From assembly GCF_026262505.1 (NCBI RefSeq), contig NC_067205.1:16864001-16928000 (forward strand): a stretch of 64,000 bases of DNA, read 5' to 3'. Shown piece after piece: positions 30,506 through 40,444 of the stretch. How positions within the stretch are numbered: the stretch's first letter is position 1; every line of letters begins with the position of its first letter. Under the pieces are notes generated by a model that was given only the letters and a program-made list of their open reading frames with translations, was not told where the DNA came from and searched no databases. The translations under genes and the position numbers were made by a program. Source of the stretch: Trichomonas vaginalis G3. Its lineage: Eukaryota > Parabasalia > Trichomonadida > Trichomonadidae.

Positions 30506-31342
30506 ATGTCAACATCAGAGAACACAACAACTGCTATCGTTCATGAAGCCATCAATGAAGAATACGAGTACATACAGTATAACAAACAGTTACGTCTCAT
30601 TCGTTCAGTCAAAGATGACATGTACCAAATGCAAAGTATAATGAATGCTCTTCGTTCTACAAAGCAAGCATATCATTGGTTTGAAAACCAACAGACAAAA
30701 GAACTTTTAGAAGAATTTCCTCATATGATTGCTTCCCTCGGAAAACCGAGAGAAGAGATTCCGTACGAAAATCGCAAGAATTTGGCTCCTGGTTTGAAAG
30801 GTTATTATGTTCATAGACTTTTAGTAAATGTTGTAGCAATGTGGGCTTCACCTCGTTATGCTTGTTATATTTTCATGATGTTAGATGAACTATATAAAGC
30901 AGAACGTGGAGAGATGGAAAAAAAACTTCATGCAAAAGATGAAGTCATTGAATCCAAAGACAAAAGCATACAGAAAAGAATACCGCGTTCAGTACCAAAA
31001 GGAAAGGAAAAGAGTTATAAGTATATGATATATACTGAAGAGTTGGAGAAAGAAGAAGATAAAGATATGGTTATGTTGCATTTAGTCAGAAGAAACAACA
31101 AGAGCTTTTATGACTTAGCTAAAATCTATAAATCTGACAGAAACCGGTTCTATCGTGAAAACTTACCGATTTCAATGACACCGAATGAGCAAATAAAGGA
31201 AATTGTCAAAAATACTCTTCCTCAAACACACTATGACATCAAAGGTTGCACAATTACATTCAAAGAAGACTTAACATTACTGAAGGAAAAAATAACAGAA
31301 TATTCGATAACTTCAAAGAGGAAGAATAAAAAATCAAGCTAA
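30506..31342 (+). CDS. KilA-N protein with DUF3627-like C-terminus
   Basis: 278 residues from ATG 30506 (MSTSENTTTAIV); the longer frame opens at TTG. The KilA-N core is visible as KQAYHWFENQQTKELLEEF and GYYVHRLLVNVVAMWASPRYA. The C-terminal third (KYMIYTEELEKEEDKDMV, LHLVRRNNKSFYDLAKIY) resembles DUF3627, found behind N1R/KilA-N proteins of large insect DNA viruses. A charged linker (EMEKKLHAKDEVIESKDKS) separates them. Probably a DNA-binding regulator; it lies directly after array sites 4 and 5 and a leader copy. Confidence 0.75.
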   Translation: MSTSENTTTAIVHEAINEEYEYIQYNKQLRLIRSVKDDMYQMQSIMNALRSTKQAYHWFENQQTKELLEEFPHMIASLGKPREEIPYENRKNLAPGLKGYYVHRLLVNVVAMWASPRYACYIFMMLDELYKAERGEMEKKLHAKDEVIESKDKSIQKRIPRSVPKGKEKSYKYMIYTEELEKEEDKDMVMLHLVRRNNKSFYDLAKIYKSDRNRFYRENLPISMTPNEQIKEIVKNTLPQTHYDIKGCTITFKEDLTLLKEKITEYSITSKRKNKKSS

Positions 31343-31372
31343 TTTTTATTTTTTTATAAAATTTTATCTCAT

Positions 31373-31489
31373 ATGAAAAACATGAATTTAGAATATTCGG
31401 AACTCATGACAGAAGAAGAGAACGAACAACATGTAAAAGATTATGCAAAATTTCTGAAGACATACAAAGCTTATGAAAAAAGCGTATGA
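31373..31489 (+). CDS. Tiny hypothetical ORF
   Basis: 38 residues, very acidic at first (YSELMTEEENEQH) and then Lys/Tyr-rich. It starts 30 bases after the KilA-N gene. Composition is protein-like, but no family is recognised and it may be a remnant. Confidence 0.3.
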   Translation: MKNMNLEYSELMTEEENEQHVKDYAKFLKTYKAYEKSV

Positions 31490-31556
31490 AAAGTTATACA
31501 TTGGGGAATTGTTGTAAAATATTCGATATGAAGACTAACCAAAAATATATTTTTGC

Positions 31557-32028
31557 TTAAATAGCTTCAGGGTCAATTTCTTCAACCATTTCACTTCCTT
31601 CGTCAATGTCAATAGAAGCTTCTTCACCTTTGGTAAGAATTTCTGTATAACATCTTTGTTCGTTATTGTCTTCAGAGATGAAGGATAATATTTCACATTT
31701 GTTTCACCCTTCTTATATTCTTTCTGTTCGGAAAGATTTAAAGCAATACTGAAAAGTCAATATTAGAGTTCTTTATAACAGTATAATGAGTATCTTTGAC
31801 ATTCACGAAGAAACTCTTTTGTTTCAAAACTACTGCTAACTCTTGTGAAGTATAACGTTTGCGGTCAATGACGATAGCTAATGGTCTGACATACTGACCA
31901 AACTTAGATTCTTTCACAAACTTCTTGTTAAAGATAACATTAACATTTGAAGCATTATTGAACTCATTCTTGATGGCAGTAGCGAGAGCATTGTATGAAA
32001 AGAACTTGCAATCTTGCATGTGTTTCAT
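31557..32028 (-). pseudogene. Broken hypothetical Maverick gene
   Basis: Starts MKHMQDCKFFSYNALATA at 32028. The first frame stops at 31738. Sense continues in other frames as LNLSEQKEYKKGETNVKYY and then as an acidic tail (GEEASIDIDEGSEMVEEID) ending at TAA 31557, so at least two shifts. No family recognised. It is divergent from the polymerase gene (90-base gap). Confidence 0.5.
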
Positions 32029-32118
32029 TAAAATAAAAATATTAAATTATTTTGAAAAAAAACTTAAAAAATCTAATCTAATTTTTTCAAAAAATATTTT
32101 TTTTATTTCCTACTAAAG

Positions 32119-35100
32119 ATGTATCGGAAGTTGTCTAAGTTAGAACACTCGGAAATAAAACAACTTCTTACAGAAGCTAACATAAAGTGCAAAAACATTA
32201 CGCAACAAACAAAAAAGCACTCGCTGACATCCTCAATGACTATCAATGGTGCAATAAGTTATGATAGAATTCATGAGTTCATAAAGCCGCAACGCGGCGA
32301 GGACGAAGTCCATGCAAGAGCATTTCCTTTAAATGACGTTGCTATTGACTTATATCATAGACGTTCAGTACCTCATGAAGTAAGAAGAGAAATGTTTGAC
32401 ATAACAAATGCAAACGTTGGTGAAAACAAGAAGAAGAGACGACACACTGAAACAACAGAGAAGAGAGATGTTTAAGAGCGCTATAGAACAAGTTCGCAAA
32501 GCTAACGATGTCATTCGTTCCATTGACGACAAACCAAAAGAAGGTGAGAGATGGTTAAAGAAAGATGAAGAGAATAGGAAGAGAAATGTGAAGTCAGGCA
32601 ATAGACTCATTGACTTTAACATCGAAGCTTTAGATGAACCAAACAGAGACTACTTACACAAACATTTCGGTAAGGTTTTCATGAGACTCTTAGAGAAAAT
32701 TAAAATAAACTCACAACAGAGATGGATGGTATGTTATAAACTTGGTGGAAAGTATGAATGTTCTACGTTAAACCTCAATAATATTGGAACATTATACATC
32801 AGCTCTTGAAGGAGAACTTTATATCAGAGATAGAAGCAAATGCTGCAGGTATTGTTGAAATGCACTATGACTTCTTCTTGACAAACATAAAGAATCTTAC
32901 TGAAATAAAGATGTATGATTTAACAGAATATGAAGGCTTAACGATGTCAGATGTAAAGAAAGGCAAACCAAAAAAGAGACCATATAGAGATGAAAGCACA
33001 CTGACAAATGACCAGAAAGCCATTTTGGAAGCTCTTAAGCAAACAGGAAACCCGCACTTATGAAAGCTTTTGGAAAGATAATGGTGAAAAGAAGTTTTAT
33101 AAGAAGAGAAGCGGTCAGTTCTGGAAGTATCTTTGCACATTACCTATAAATCTTGAACGCTACCAAATCTTCAATGAACTGAACAAAAGAACTGCAGCAC
33201 TTATGACAGAAGACAATTGTTTCGTTTATGCTTGCATTCAGGCTGGAGTGATGGAGAACTATTGACCACATGAGAGAAGTCATTCGTGTTAGAGACTTTC
33301 CTCAAAGTAAAGTACAAGAAATTTCTGACGCAACAGGTTATAGCATTTAATGTTACCATTGGTTATTTCAATGACTCAAGACATAATGAAATAAAAGAGA
33401 TACATACCAAAAGAATGTGAAACTGTTAGAACTATTGACTTACTTCTTGTTGAAGACCACTACATGCTAAATGAAAGATTACCAATGACAACATATTTCA
33501 TTCGCAACTATATAGAAATCTTGAAGGAGTGTGGAATGAACATTGAGAAACAGATGAAGATTTATACAAAGAGAGAGAACAAATATGTAGTTCGTTATGA
33601 TAGAACAACACCGTTATGGGATGTTATGAAAACATTGTGGGAGTGCAAAATATTTCGAACCTATTTCTTATGGAGAACTTTTCACATATACGACTGACTT
33701 ATATAAACAGAACCTTGCACCATTTAAAGATTTGACATATGCTCCAAAGTATTGTGTACAACTGAAGAAGAAAGCCGAGTCAAAAGAAGTAAATAAAAAT
33801 AAGTGCAAGTTCATTCCTGAGCACGTTTTCTTTGCTGACTTTGAGTAGCACAGACGGCTTTCATAAAGCTTTTAACATATGTTACGACAGTGAAGATGGT
33901 TCAGTGAGTGAAAGCATTTGGGGTCAGAACTGTGCAACAGAATTTTTGGAACGACTTCCTGACAAGAGTTTAATATATTTCCATAACCTCAGTTATGATA
34001 TAAACTTCATCTTAAGACACATGACAGAAGTGAAAGGAACTCCATCATTAAAGGTTCACGAACAATGCAAATAACTGGCTTATATAAAGGAAGGGCAATT
34101 ATTATAAAAGACTCTTACAGTGTTATAAATAAGAAGCTTAAACTATTTCCTGCTATGTTTAACTTACAAACAGGACCGAAAGAAGTATTTCCATACAACT
34201 ACTACAGCAGTGTTTGTTAGCAAATGACAACAGAACTGGTGTCATTTCTGAAGCATGTAAGTTTATCCGGGATGCAGATACATTCATAAAAAACATAGAT
34301 TCCATCAAAGGTTGCAGAATAGATGAAAACCACTTCGACTTAGAAAAGTATAGCACATTTTATTGCAAACAAGATGTAAGAATTTTAAGAGAAGGTTTTG
34401 TTAAGTTCCGCAATGACATATTGAAAGAATTTGATTTAAACGTTTATGACTACGTTAGCATTTGTTCAATCGCTAACAAACTTTTCGGAAACAGAGTATA
34501 TTTTCCGAATGGAAATTTATATGACCTCTCAAATAAACCAAGAGAATTTATTTCACGCTGTATTCAAGGTGGAAGATGTATGCTGTCAGATAACATGAAA
34601 CAAAAGAGCGAAAAGAAACTCATTGCTGATTTCGACGCTGTTTCATTATATCCATCAGCTATAGCAAGACTTTATACTTTAGAAGGTATACCGAAAGTAT
34701 TGAAGAAAGAAATGTTAAGCACAGAGTATCTCATGAGACATTTATTCGATGACGACCAAAAGGAACCCATTGGTGAAAAGTTTATGTCTGGCTTCTTTGT
34801 TCTCATTAAGATAACAGAGATTGGAATACATAGACACTTTCCTTTAATAGTTTGTGACCCCGAACTAAATCCAGAACTTAACGTTCCCAGAAGTTCAAAC
34901 ACTTGCTGTTTAATGTATGTTGACCATATAACATTACAAGACCTCATAAAATATCAAGGTGTCAAATGTGAAGTGTTGCAAGGATACTATTACGATGGAA
35001 ACAGAGATATTAGAATAAGAGATGAAGTAAAGAAGTTGTTTGAGTTAAGGTTAAAGTATAAGAAAGAAGGAAATCCTTTGCAAGAAAATATAAAGCTCAT

Positions 35101-35890
35101 TCTGAACAGTATTTATGGCAAAACTATTCTATCTCCTATTGAGTCAAAAATAACCATAGTAAATGACAAAGATGCTATAAGATATGCCATCAGAAACTAC
35201 AACCATATAGTGAAGTTCGAAGGTTTGGATGGTTCAGATAAAACTATTTTCAAGCTAACGAAAAGCATTTGCAGACACTTTAACTTCTGTCCACTTGGCG
35301 TTAACATTCTGTCTATGTCGAAGAGAATAATGTGTGAAGTATTTTGTACTGCTGAGGACTTAGGAATGGACATCTTTTATAGCGATACGGACAGTATGCA
35401 TCTCTACAATGAAGATATCCCTCGTTTAGCTGAAGAGTTTGAGAAACGTTATGGAAGAGTTCTCATTGGTAAAAACCTTGGTCAATTTCATAGCGACTTT
35501 GCAGAAATCACAAAAGATAAACAAAGTTTAGCATACAAGTCAATATTTTGTGGAAAGAAGACTTACATAGACTTACTCACGAATGATTTAAATGAAGTTG
35601 CATTTCACTGCAGAATGAAAGGCGTGAAGCAAGATGTCATTGCTTTAACCGCTAATGAAATGTTTCCTGACTCTGTTCAGTGTTTCTATGATGAAGATAA
35701 AGGTTTAATGGTTCCGCAAGGAAAATTTGACAAAGACTCTGAGTTCAGTGTTATGAAGTTATATAAAGCACTTTATGACGGTCAAGAGATTGCATTCGAC
35801 TTGTGTAAGTCTTCTAGTCCTTGCTTTGCTGAAAAGTTTAACTTTTCTATTCAGACTAAGACTTCATTCATAAGAAAGCTTAAGTTCTGA
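32119..35890 (+). pseudogene. Protein-primed DNA polymerase B, broken in its N-terminal half
   Basis: About 3.8 kb, roughly 1,250 codons, fits a Polinton polymerase. The first 2.1 kb is split into at least seven pieces in alternating frames. These hold the N-terminal region and the exonuclease (FFADFE near 33830 with a stop right after, then SLIYFHNLSYDINFIL near 33978). The last 1.7 kb (34214-35890, 558 residues) is one open frame with ExoIII (STFYCKQDVRIL), motif A Asp139/Asp141 (DFDAVSLYPSAI), motif B Asn298 (LILNSIYGK) and motif C Asp391/Asp393 (YSDTDSM). It would replicate the element from a protein primer. The exonuclease and N-terminal part cannot be made from this copy. A GC palindrome (32286-32309) sits in the first frame. 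Confidence 0.85.
32286..32309. repeat. GC-rich double mini-palindrome, copy 3
   Basis: GCCGCAACGCGGC followed by GGACGAAGTCC, inside the first polymerase frame where it encodes PQRGEDEVHA. This closely resembles the QSGEGEARE encoded by copy 1, so the repeat seems to enter coding frames in the same phase. Confidence 0.55.
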
Positions 35891-35960
35891 GAACATGAAT
35901 GAGAAAAATAATGAGGTCATTTATTTTTGTCAGCAGTGAGACCATTCATGATAAAAATAA

Positions 35961-35985
35961 GCCGCTAGCGGCAAGGGCGAAGCCC
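35961..35985. repeat. GC-rich double mini-palindrome, copy 4
   Basis: GCCGCTAGCGGC (35961-35972) and GGGCGAAGCCC (35975-35985) lie in the gap between the convergent ends of the polymerase and the minor structural gene. Confidence 0.6.
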
Positions 35986-35995
35986 ATGTGGTCAT

Positions 35996-36852
35996 TTACA
36001 ATACTGCGATGGTAGAGTTTAAGAGTTGTGCTTCAATGTAGAGACAGTCCTTATGGTCTGGAGGTAAGAACACTGGGCAGTTATGGTCATGAGTGGAGAA
36101 CATGTCTATCCAAAACTCACGATTGAAGCCAGTTAATTTATAGTATTTAGGATTTGGCAGTGGTGTAGTTCTTGTATGACCAATGAACTCATTTTCAACT
36201 CCCTTACTTAAGTTTGAATATAATATAGCTTGCTTTCTATCCCAAATGCCAGGTGTGACAATTTTGAAAATTCATTTTTCCTCGGAAGCATTGCATCATA
36301 ATTGAAAACATTCTTGAAATCGTCACTTGGTTCAGAGATTTGAAATCTTATACGTAATGGATTTTCTTTCTCTTTAGCGACTTCATTGAATGGTGAGAAT
36401 ACAACAAACTGACAGTCATGTGTTCCATCTTCATTTTCATTAAATTCATAATGAAAGTCTATAAGTTGTGGCTGACTACCTTCTTCTTTCAGTTGTGCAA
36501 GAAACTCACGTAAAGGCTGTAAAGTTTGTACTTCAATGTTAAACTTTTTCTCGAACATTTCATTAAATGAAATCATACATTGCAACAATGTTGTATCGTC
36601 TTTAAAGTATTTGTATATGTGAATGTTTTGGGCGCTTAAAGACTGTTCGTCATTTTCTATCTCGACTTGAAGTATAAAGTCAACCTTTCTGAAAGCACGT
36701 GTTATATACATAGATGTTATGCCAATGTACTTCTCTTCATTTATGTTCACAATCCAGTCTGTTGGAAACTTAAACGTTACTCTGTTCCCCTTTATTTTGA
36801 CGTCAGGGTTTTCACTACTGAACGCAACAGATAAAGGTATTTGTCTATACAT
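35996..36852 (-). pseudogene. Minor structural protein, frameshifted near its C-terminus
   Basis: The first frame gives 214 residues (36208-36852, MYRQIPLSVAFSSENPD). FPTDWIVNINEEKYIGITSM resembles the start region of the gene at 21123. Near 36245 sense passes to another frame (LSKGVENEFIGHTRTTPLP, then FLPPDHKDCLYIEAQLL) that runs to TAA 35996, so the full product would be about 285 residues. The true C-terminus is lost here. No membrane segment. Probably a virion component (inference). It is the second gene of a leftward pair with 36877-37137. Confidence 0.55.
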
Positions 36853-36876
36853 TTAATTCGGATAAAAATAAACCAT

Positions 36877-37137
36877 TTACTCTTTCTTTGCTTCAGCTTC
36901 TTTAGCTTTTGCTTCAGCTTCTTCTCTAGCTTTCTTCGCCAGCAAACGTGGGTTCTTTTGTCTTCCAGCAGCTAATGCAGCAAGTTGTTTTTCACTAAGT
37001 TTTCTCTTTGGTCTCTCTGGCTTTTGTTCTTGTTTTTGTTCCTTCAGTTCGGATAAAATTTGCTCACGAATTTCTTTCTTCAATGCTTCAACATCTATGA
37101 CCCCTTGGGTCTTGTCCGTAGGGCTTGTCTGAGTCAT
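36877..37137 (-). CDS. Small charged Maverick protein
   Basis: 86 residues from ATG 37137 (MTQTSPTDKTQG). It has an acidic helix (DVEALKKEIREQILSELKE), a basic patch (KPERPKRKLSEKQLAAL, then RQKNPRLLAKK) and a Lys/Glu/Ala tail. This looks like a helical nucleic-acid-binding or scaffold protein. No family recognised. Divergent from the gene at 37183 (45 bases between ATGs). Confidence 0.55.
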   Translation of the reverse strand: MTQTSPTDKTQGVIDVEALKKEIREQILSELKEQKQEQKPERPKRKLSEKQLAALAAGRQKNPRLLAKKAREEAEAKAKEAEAKKE

Positions 37138-37182
37138 TTGACTGCAGATAAAAAACAAAATTAAAACTTTAACCGATGTAAA

Positions 37183-37618
37183 ATGAGCTTGTCAAAATCA
37201 GAGCGAGAGTCTATTATATTAAATGACGCAAGAGGAATACAACATCCTTTCTATTACGTAAGTCAGAGTAAAGATGGTAAAATATACGTAAGAAAAAGAA
37301 AGGTTCCATTAGCGAATGCAGAAAGCGACAACATTAAGGTGCATGGCAAGGGTGAAGTCCACGAAGCCCATGTAAAACCTTCTGTTCAAACTGAGCCACC
37401 AAAAAGAACAAGAAGAAAAGAAGCCAGATGTACTTTCAATAACGAACCAAGAGCTTATTGCAAAGTTCGTGAATTTCATTGAAAAACAAACCGAGTCAAA
37501 GAACCCTGACCCGCCAGTGAAAGAAGTTGAGACAAAAGAGAATGTACAGTTCATTGAAAATGTCAAGAAACAACTTCCACCACGAATGCCAAGAAGAAGA
37601 GTGAGAATAATGAAGTAA
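37183..37618 (+). pseudogene. Small Maverick gene with a frameshift
   Basis: Starts MSLSKSERESIILNDARG and contains FYYVSQSKDGKIYVRKRKVPL, which resembles FYIHTMKDGRVQFRKIKQPL of the gene at 39759, so both share a short domain. Near 37395 sense passes to another frame (EEKKPDVLSITNQELIAKF, then LPPRMPRRRVRIMK) ending at TAA 37616. A degenerate GC-rich repeat at about 37340-37372 encodes HGKGEVHEAH. Function unknown. Confidence 0.5.
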
Positions 37619-37645
37619 ATAGATATTTTTATCTGAAGTAAATAC

Positions 37646-39220
37646 ATGCAGAACGAACAGCTAAACGAATTTACTCCAGCAGAGCATATTCATCAGATTC
37701 GCTCATATTTCGATATCATAGACAATGCAGTTCAAATTGGTGACACTAATAGAAAATATTCTGACGCAAAGATTCCATCACAACCTGGAACTGCTAAAGA
37801 TAACACATGGGTAACATTCAATCTCTCACCTCCTGGTGAAAATATGTTGGACCTTTACAATACATTCATTACGTATAAAATGGAAGGTCAATTTATTGTA
37901 GATAAAGAAATTGGTTCAGGTTCCAATAAAACAAACCCACCAGGATTTTGGATTGGTTTCGATGACGCTTTCTATGCAGTTGCTGGATATCAAATCCTTG
38001 CAAATGGTCGTATCGTATATTCTCAAGACAACGCAAGAGAAGAAGCATATATAACTTCAAACTCACAAACTACCGAACAAATAAAGAAAGTAGATGTTTT
38101 CTCAAAGACTCGACATGAAGATGTATGGAGTCATTCGGGAACATGCAGAACAGGACAAATTGTTAGTGGTCCAATTACAGCAGGAAAATCATTTGATTTT
38201 AAGCTTCGTTTAAGAATTCCTGTTAGAAGATTCCTTCCATTAGAAGCTATTCGATTTATTCCAGCTTTTGCAGGAAACATTCAGCTTAAAGTAAAGTTCA
38301 GTAGCGACGCCTTACAATGCACATCTATATCTGTAAATGATATCATTGCTTTCAATCCAACTCTTAAAGTTGCATTTGCTTCAGATTCAAATCCACCGAC
38401 AAATAAATTTGTTCCATGGAATGAACCATTCACTATGATAACGAAGGCAGTAGAAGCTAGTGGAACAGTTACTATTACAACTGTAACCCAGCAACTATTT
38501 CGAACAAAGATGGATTTTAATGAATGTTTCATTCATCCAAAGTCATTCTCTTTAGACCCTAACATTTATACAGAACTTGTAGAACATTATACAAACGAGG
38601 CTTTATGTTTTCCTGTTAAAGTTATGGATTGGATTCCTATGGACGGTTCATTCTCAAAGAATACAGATAGTTCAAGTGCAACATTTACAGCAGCTTATAC
38701 GCCTATTAATGTTAAAAGTATTTGGGCACTATTTAGAAAGAAAGACAACTATTATGTTAATTTTGAGAACCCTAAGTTTAAATATCTTCAGCTTTCCATG
38801 GGAGCTTATGGAAATATGCCTGCAGAACCTGAAAAATCATATGGACCTGTATTTTATGAAATGGTTGCGAACGCCTGCAATACAAACAATGATATGATAG
38901 GATTTAATGAAGATGTTATGAGGTCATTGGTGGATGATGGTAGTGTGGAACATAAATGGGATAGCTATGACAACACACATTTCTTATGTGGTTTTCCAAC
39001 AGAAGTGGACTTTTGCTTCCAGCAAGGTCAAACATCTACTGCTCCAATAACATACAAATTGTCTGTTAAAGGACCTATTGAACTAGCAACTGAAAATGTA
39101 CCAAAGCCACTTATTGGATTTATGAGGGATTGTTGCTTTGCCATTCAGGTGCGTGCTAATGGCATCCCCATAATAAGATTAGATGACTATAACTTAGCTA
39201 CGGACGACAGTGAGGAATAA
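37646..39220 (+). CDS. Major capsid protein (double jelly roll)
   Basis: A complete 524-residue protein. The N-terminal jelly roll starts around residue 40 (NTWVTFNLSPPGENMLDLYNT is the usual opening strand). KLRLRIPVRRFLPLEAIRFIP around 190-212 is the conserved turn before the inner strand set. The second jelly roll follows from about residue 275 to the end (IPIIRLDDYNL). Length and plan fit Polinton/adintovirus-type capsid proteins, which trimerise into pseudo-hexameric capsomers. It works with the ATPase (21140) and the penton-like protein (23328). The frame is undamaged. Confidence 0.85.
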   Translation: MQNEQLNEFTPAEHIHQIRSYFDIIDNAVQIGDTNRKYSDAKIPSQPGTAKDNTWVTFNLSPPGENMLDLYNTFITYKMEGQFIVDKEIGSGSNKTNPPGFWIGFDDAFYAVAGYQILANGRIVYSQDNAREEAYITSNSQTTEQIKKVDVFSKTRHEDVWSHSGTCRTGQIVSGPITAGKSFDFKLRLRIPVRRFLPLEAIRFIPAFAGNIQLKVKFSSDALQCTSISVNDIIAFNPTLKVAFASDSNPPTNKFVPWNEPFTMITKAVEASGTVTITTVTQQLFRTKMDFNECFIHPKSFSLDPNIYTELVEHYTNEALCFPVKVMDWIPMDGSFSKNTDSSSATFTAAYTPINVKSIWALFRKKDNYYVNFENPKFKYLQLSMGAYGNMPAEPEKSYGPVFYEMVANACNTNNDMIGFNEDVMRSLVDDGSVEHKWDSYDNTHFLCGFPTEVDFCFQQGQTSTAPITYKLSVKGPIELATENVPKPLIGFMRDCCFAIQVRANGIPIIRLDDYNLATDDSEE

Positions 39221-39250
39221 AGGATGAACGTTTATTTTTAAAGCTTATAA

Positions 39251-39709
39251 ATGAGTTCTTCATCAAGCTCTCGTGAACCTTCACCATCTATGAAACAAAC
39301 TTTACCAAACGATTATGGAGCACCTATTGAATATTTCTTACGAGCTGCACAATGGCAAAGAGCAGTCTCACCAAGGTTAGGTGTTCCACCAGCTCCTGTC
39401 AAAAATAGCATTTGGTCAAGTCCTTATATAAGATATGGTCTCCCACTAGGTTTGCTAGCTACAGCAGGAGCAGTTATGATGTTGAAAAGAAATAAAGCAA
39501 ATGTTGTAAATAATACTGAAGTAGCTGAAGTTAAACAAACTCCAACACCTTCGCCAAAACCAACGCCTTCACAAACAAAACCTTCAATGACTCCTGAACC
39601 TATGGAAGTACAAACTCCTGTTCAAAAGTCAACTCCTAAACCGACTCCAACATTTAAACCAGAACCTACTCCTCAAATAAATCGTAAAACTCCTGCGTTT
39701 CCTTACTGA
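39251..39709 (+). CDS. Single-pass membrane protein with Pro-rich tail
   Basis: 152 residues. A Ser-rich start (SSSSSREPSPSMKQ) leads to one hydrophobic segment around residues 60-78 (IRYGLPLGLLATAGAVMML), a basic stop-transfer (KRNK) and a Pro/Thr/Lys-rich C-terminal half (TPTPSPKPTPSQTKP). It is 30 bases after the capsid gene and probably co-transcribed. A membrane-interacting virion protein is plausible, but no family is recognised. Confidence 0.6.
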   Translation: MSSSSSSREPSPSMKQTLPNDYGAPIEYFLRAAQWQRAVSPRLGVPPAPVKNSIWSSPYIRYGLPLGLLATAGAVMMLKRNKANVVNNTEVAEVKQTPTPSPKPTPSQTKPSMTPEPMEVQTPVQKSTPKPTPTFKPEPTPQINRKTPAFPY

Positions 39710-39758
39710 AAAAATAACGTTATTTTTTATTTAATATTAAAATTTTTATTTGATTGAA

Positions 39759-39995
39759 ATGACAAATAAAGTCACTGAAGCAATGAAACAAAAGTTTTTG
39801 GTAGAATACATTAAATCAGGAACTATTCCAGAAGGTTTTTACATTCATACTATGAAGGATGGTAGAGTTCAGTTTAGAAAGATAAAGCAACCATTAGATA
39901 AAGAAGGAATTTTGAGAAAGATTAAACTTCATGAGGACAACATTGCTGAACTTAAGAAGAAGTTAGAAGAGTTGGAGAAAGGAAGAGAGTTATAA
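39759..39995 (+). CDS. Small hypothetical protein with C-terminal coiled coil
   Basis: 78 residues from ATG 39759; the longer frame opens at TTG. GFYIHTMKDGRVQFRKIKQPL matches the short domain of the gene at 37183, followed by a coiled-coil-like helix (NIAELKKKLEELEKGREL). Its last codons lie in the right TIR. Confidence 0.55.
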   Translation: MTNKVTEAMKQKFLVEYIKSGTIPEGFYIHTMKDGRVQFRKIKQPLDKEGILRKIKLHEDNIAELKKKLEELEKGREL

Positions 39996-40011
39996 AGCAA
40001 TGAATTCAACA

Positions 40012-40060
40012 GGGTGAAAAAACAGGTGAAAAAAGAGGTGAGATCTCACCACTTCACCTA
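40012..40060. promoter_or_regulatory. GGTGA array with palindrome, site 6 (right TIR)
   Basis: Inverted counterpart of site 1: GGTGAAAAAACAGGTGAAA, then GGTGAGATCTCACC and a terminal CACTTCACCT. It lies upstream of the outward small gene at 40160. Confidence 0.55.
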
Positions 40061-40159
40061 AATTTATTTTTGTGCTATGTTTTCATACGTGTGGGAGTGG
40101 TGATATCATTAATTTTTAAGTTTATTTTTTATTTTATTTTTTATTTTATTTTTATATAA

Positions 40160-40444
40160 ATGACAGAACAAAAGCAACTCATACAAATCGAAAAATATAA
40201 CAAACATACATTTAAACATTTATTCTTCCTTCCTGAGTATAACATGTTCTTTACACTTCATCCTAGACCAGTAGATTATACATTGACTGTGTATAAAGAT
40301 TGTCATGGTAGTTTTATAAAAACTTATGATGATGAAGGTAATTTAACAAGACTATGCATTTCAAAACTTGAGAAACTTTATGACTTCAAGTATGACTACA
40401 ATAGAGTTAACATTGACAATGAAGATATAGAAGAAAATTTATGA
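40160..40444 (+). CDS. Small TIR-encoded protein, right copy
   Basis: 94 residues, identical to the left copy (19049-19333) except Thr for Ala in KYNKHTFKHLF. It is transcribed outward towards the cyclase 3' part, and no other gene lies before the element end. Keeping both copies intact suggests either use or recent homogenisation of the TIRs. Confidence 0.7.
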   Translation: MTEQKQLIQIEKYNKHTFKHLFFLPEYNMFFTLHPRPVDYTLTVYKDCHGSFIKTYDDEGNLTRLCISKLEKLYDFKYDYNRVNIDNEDIEENL

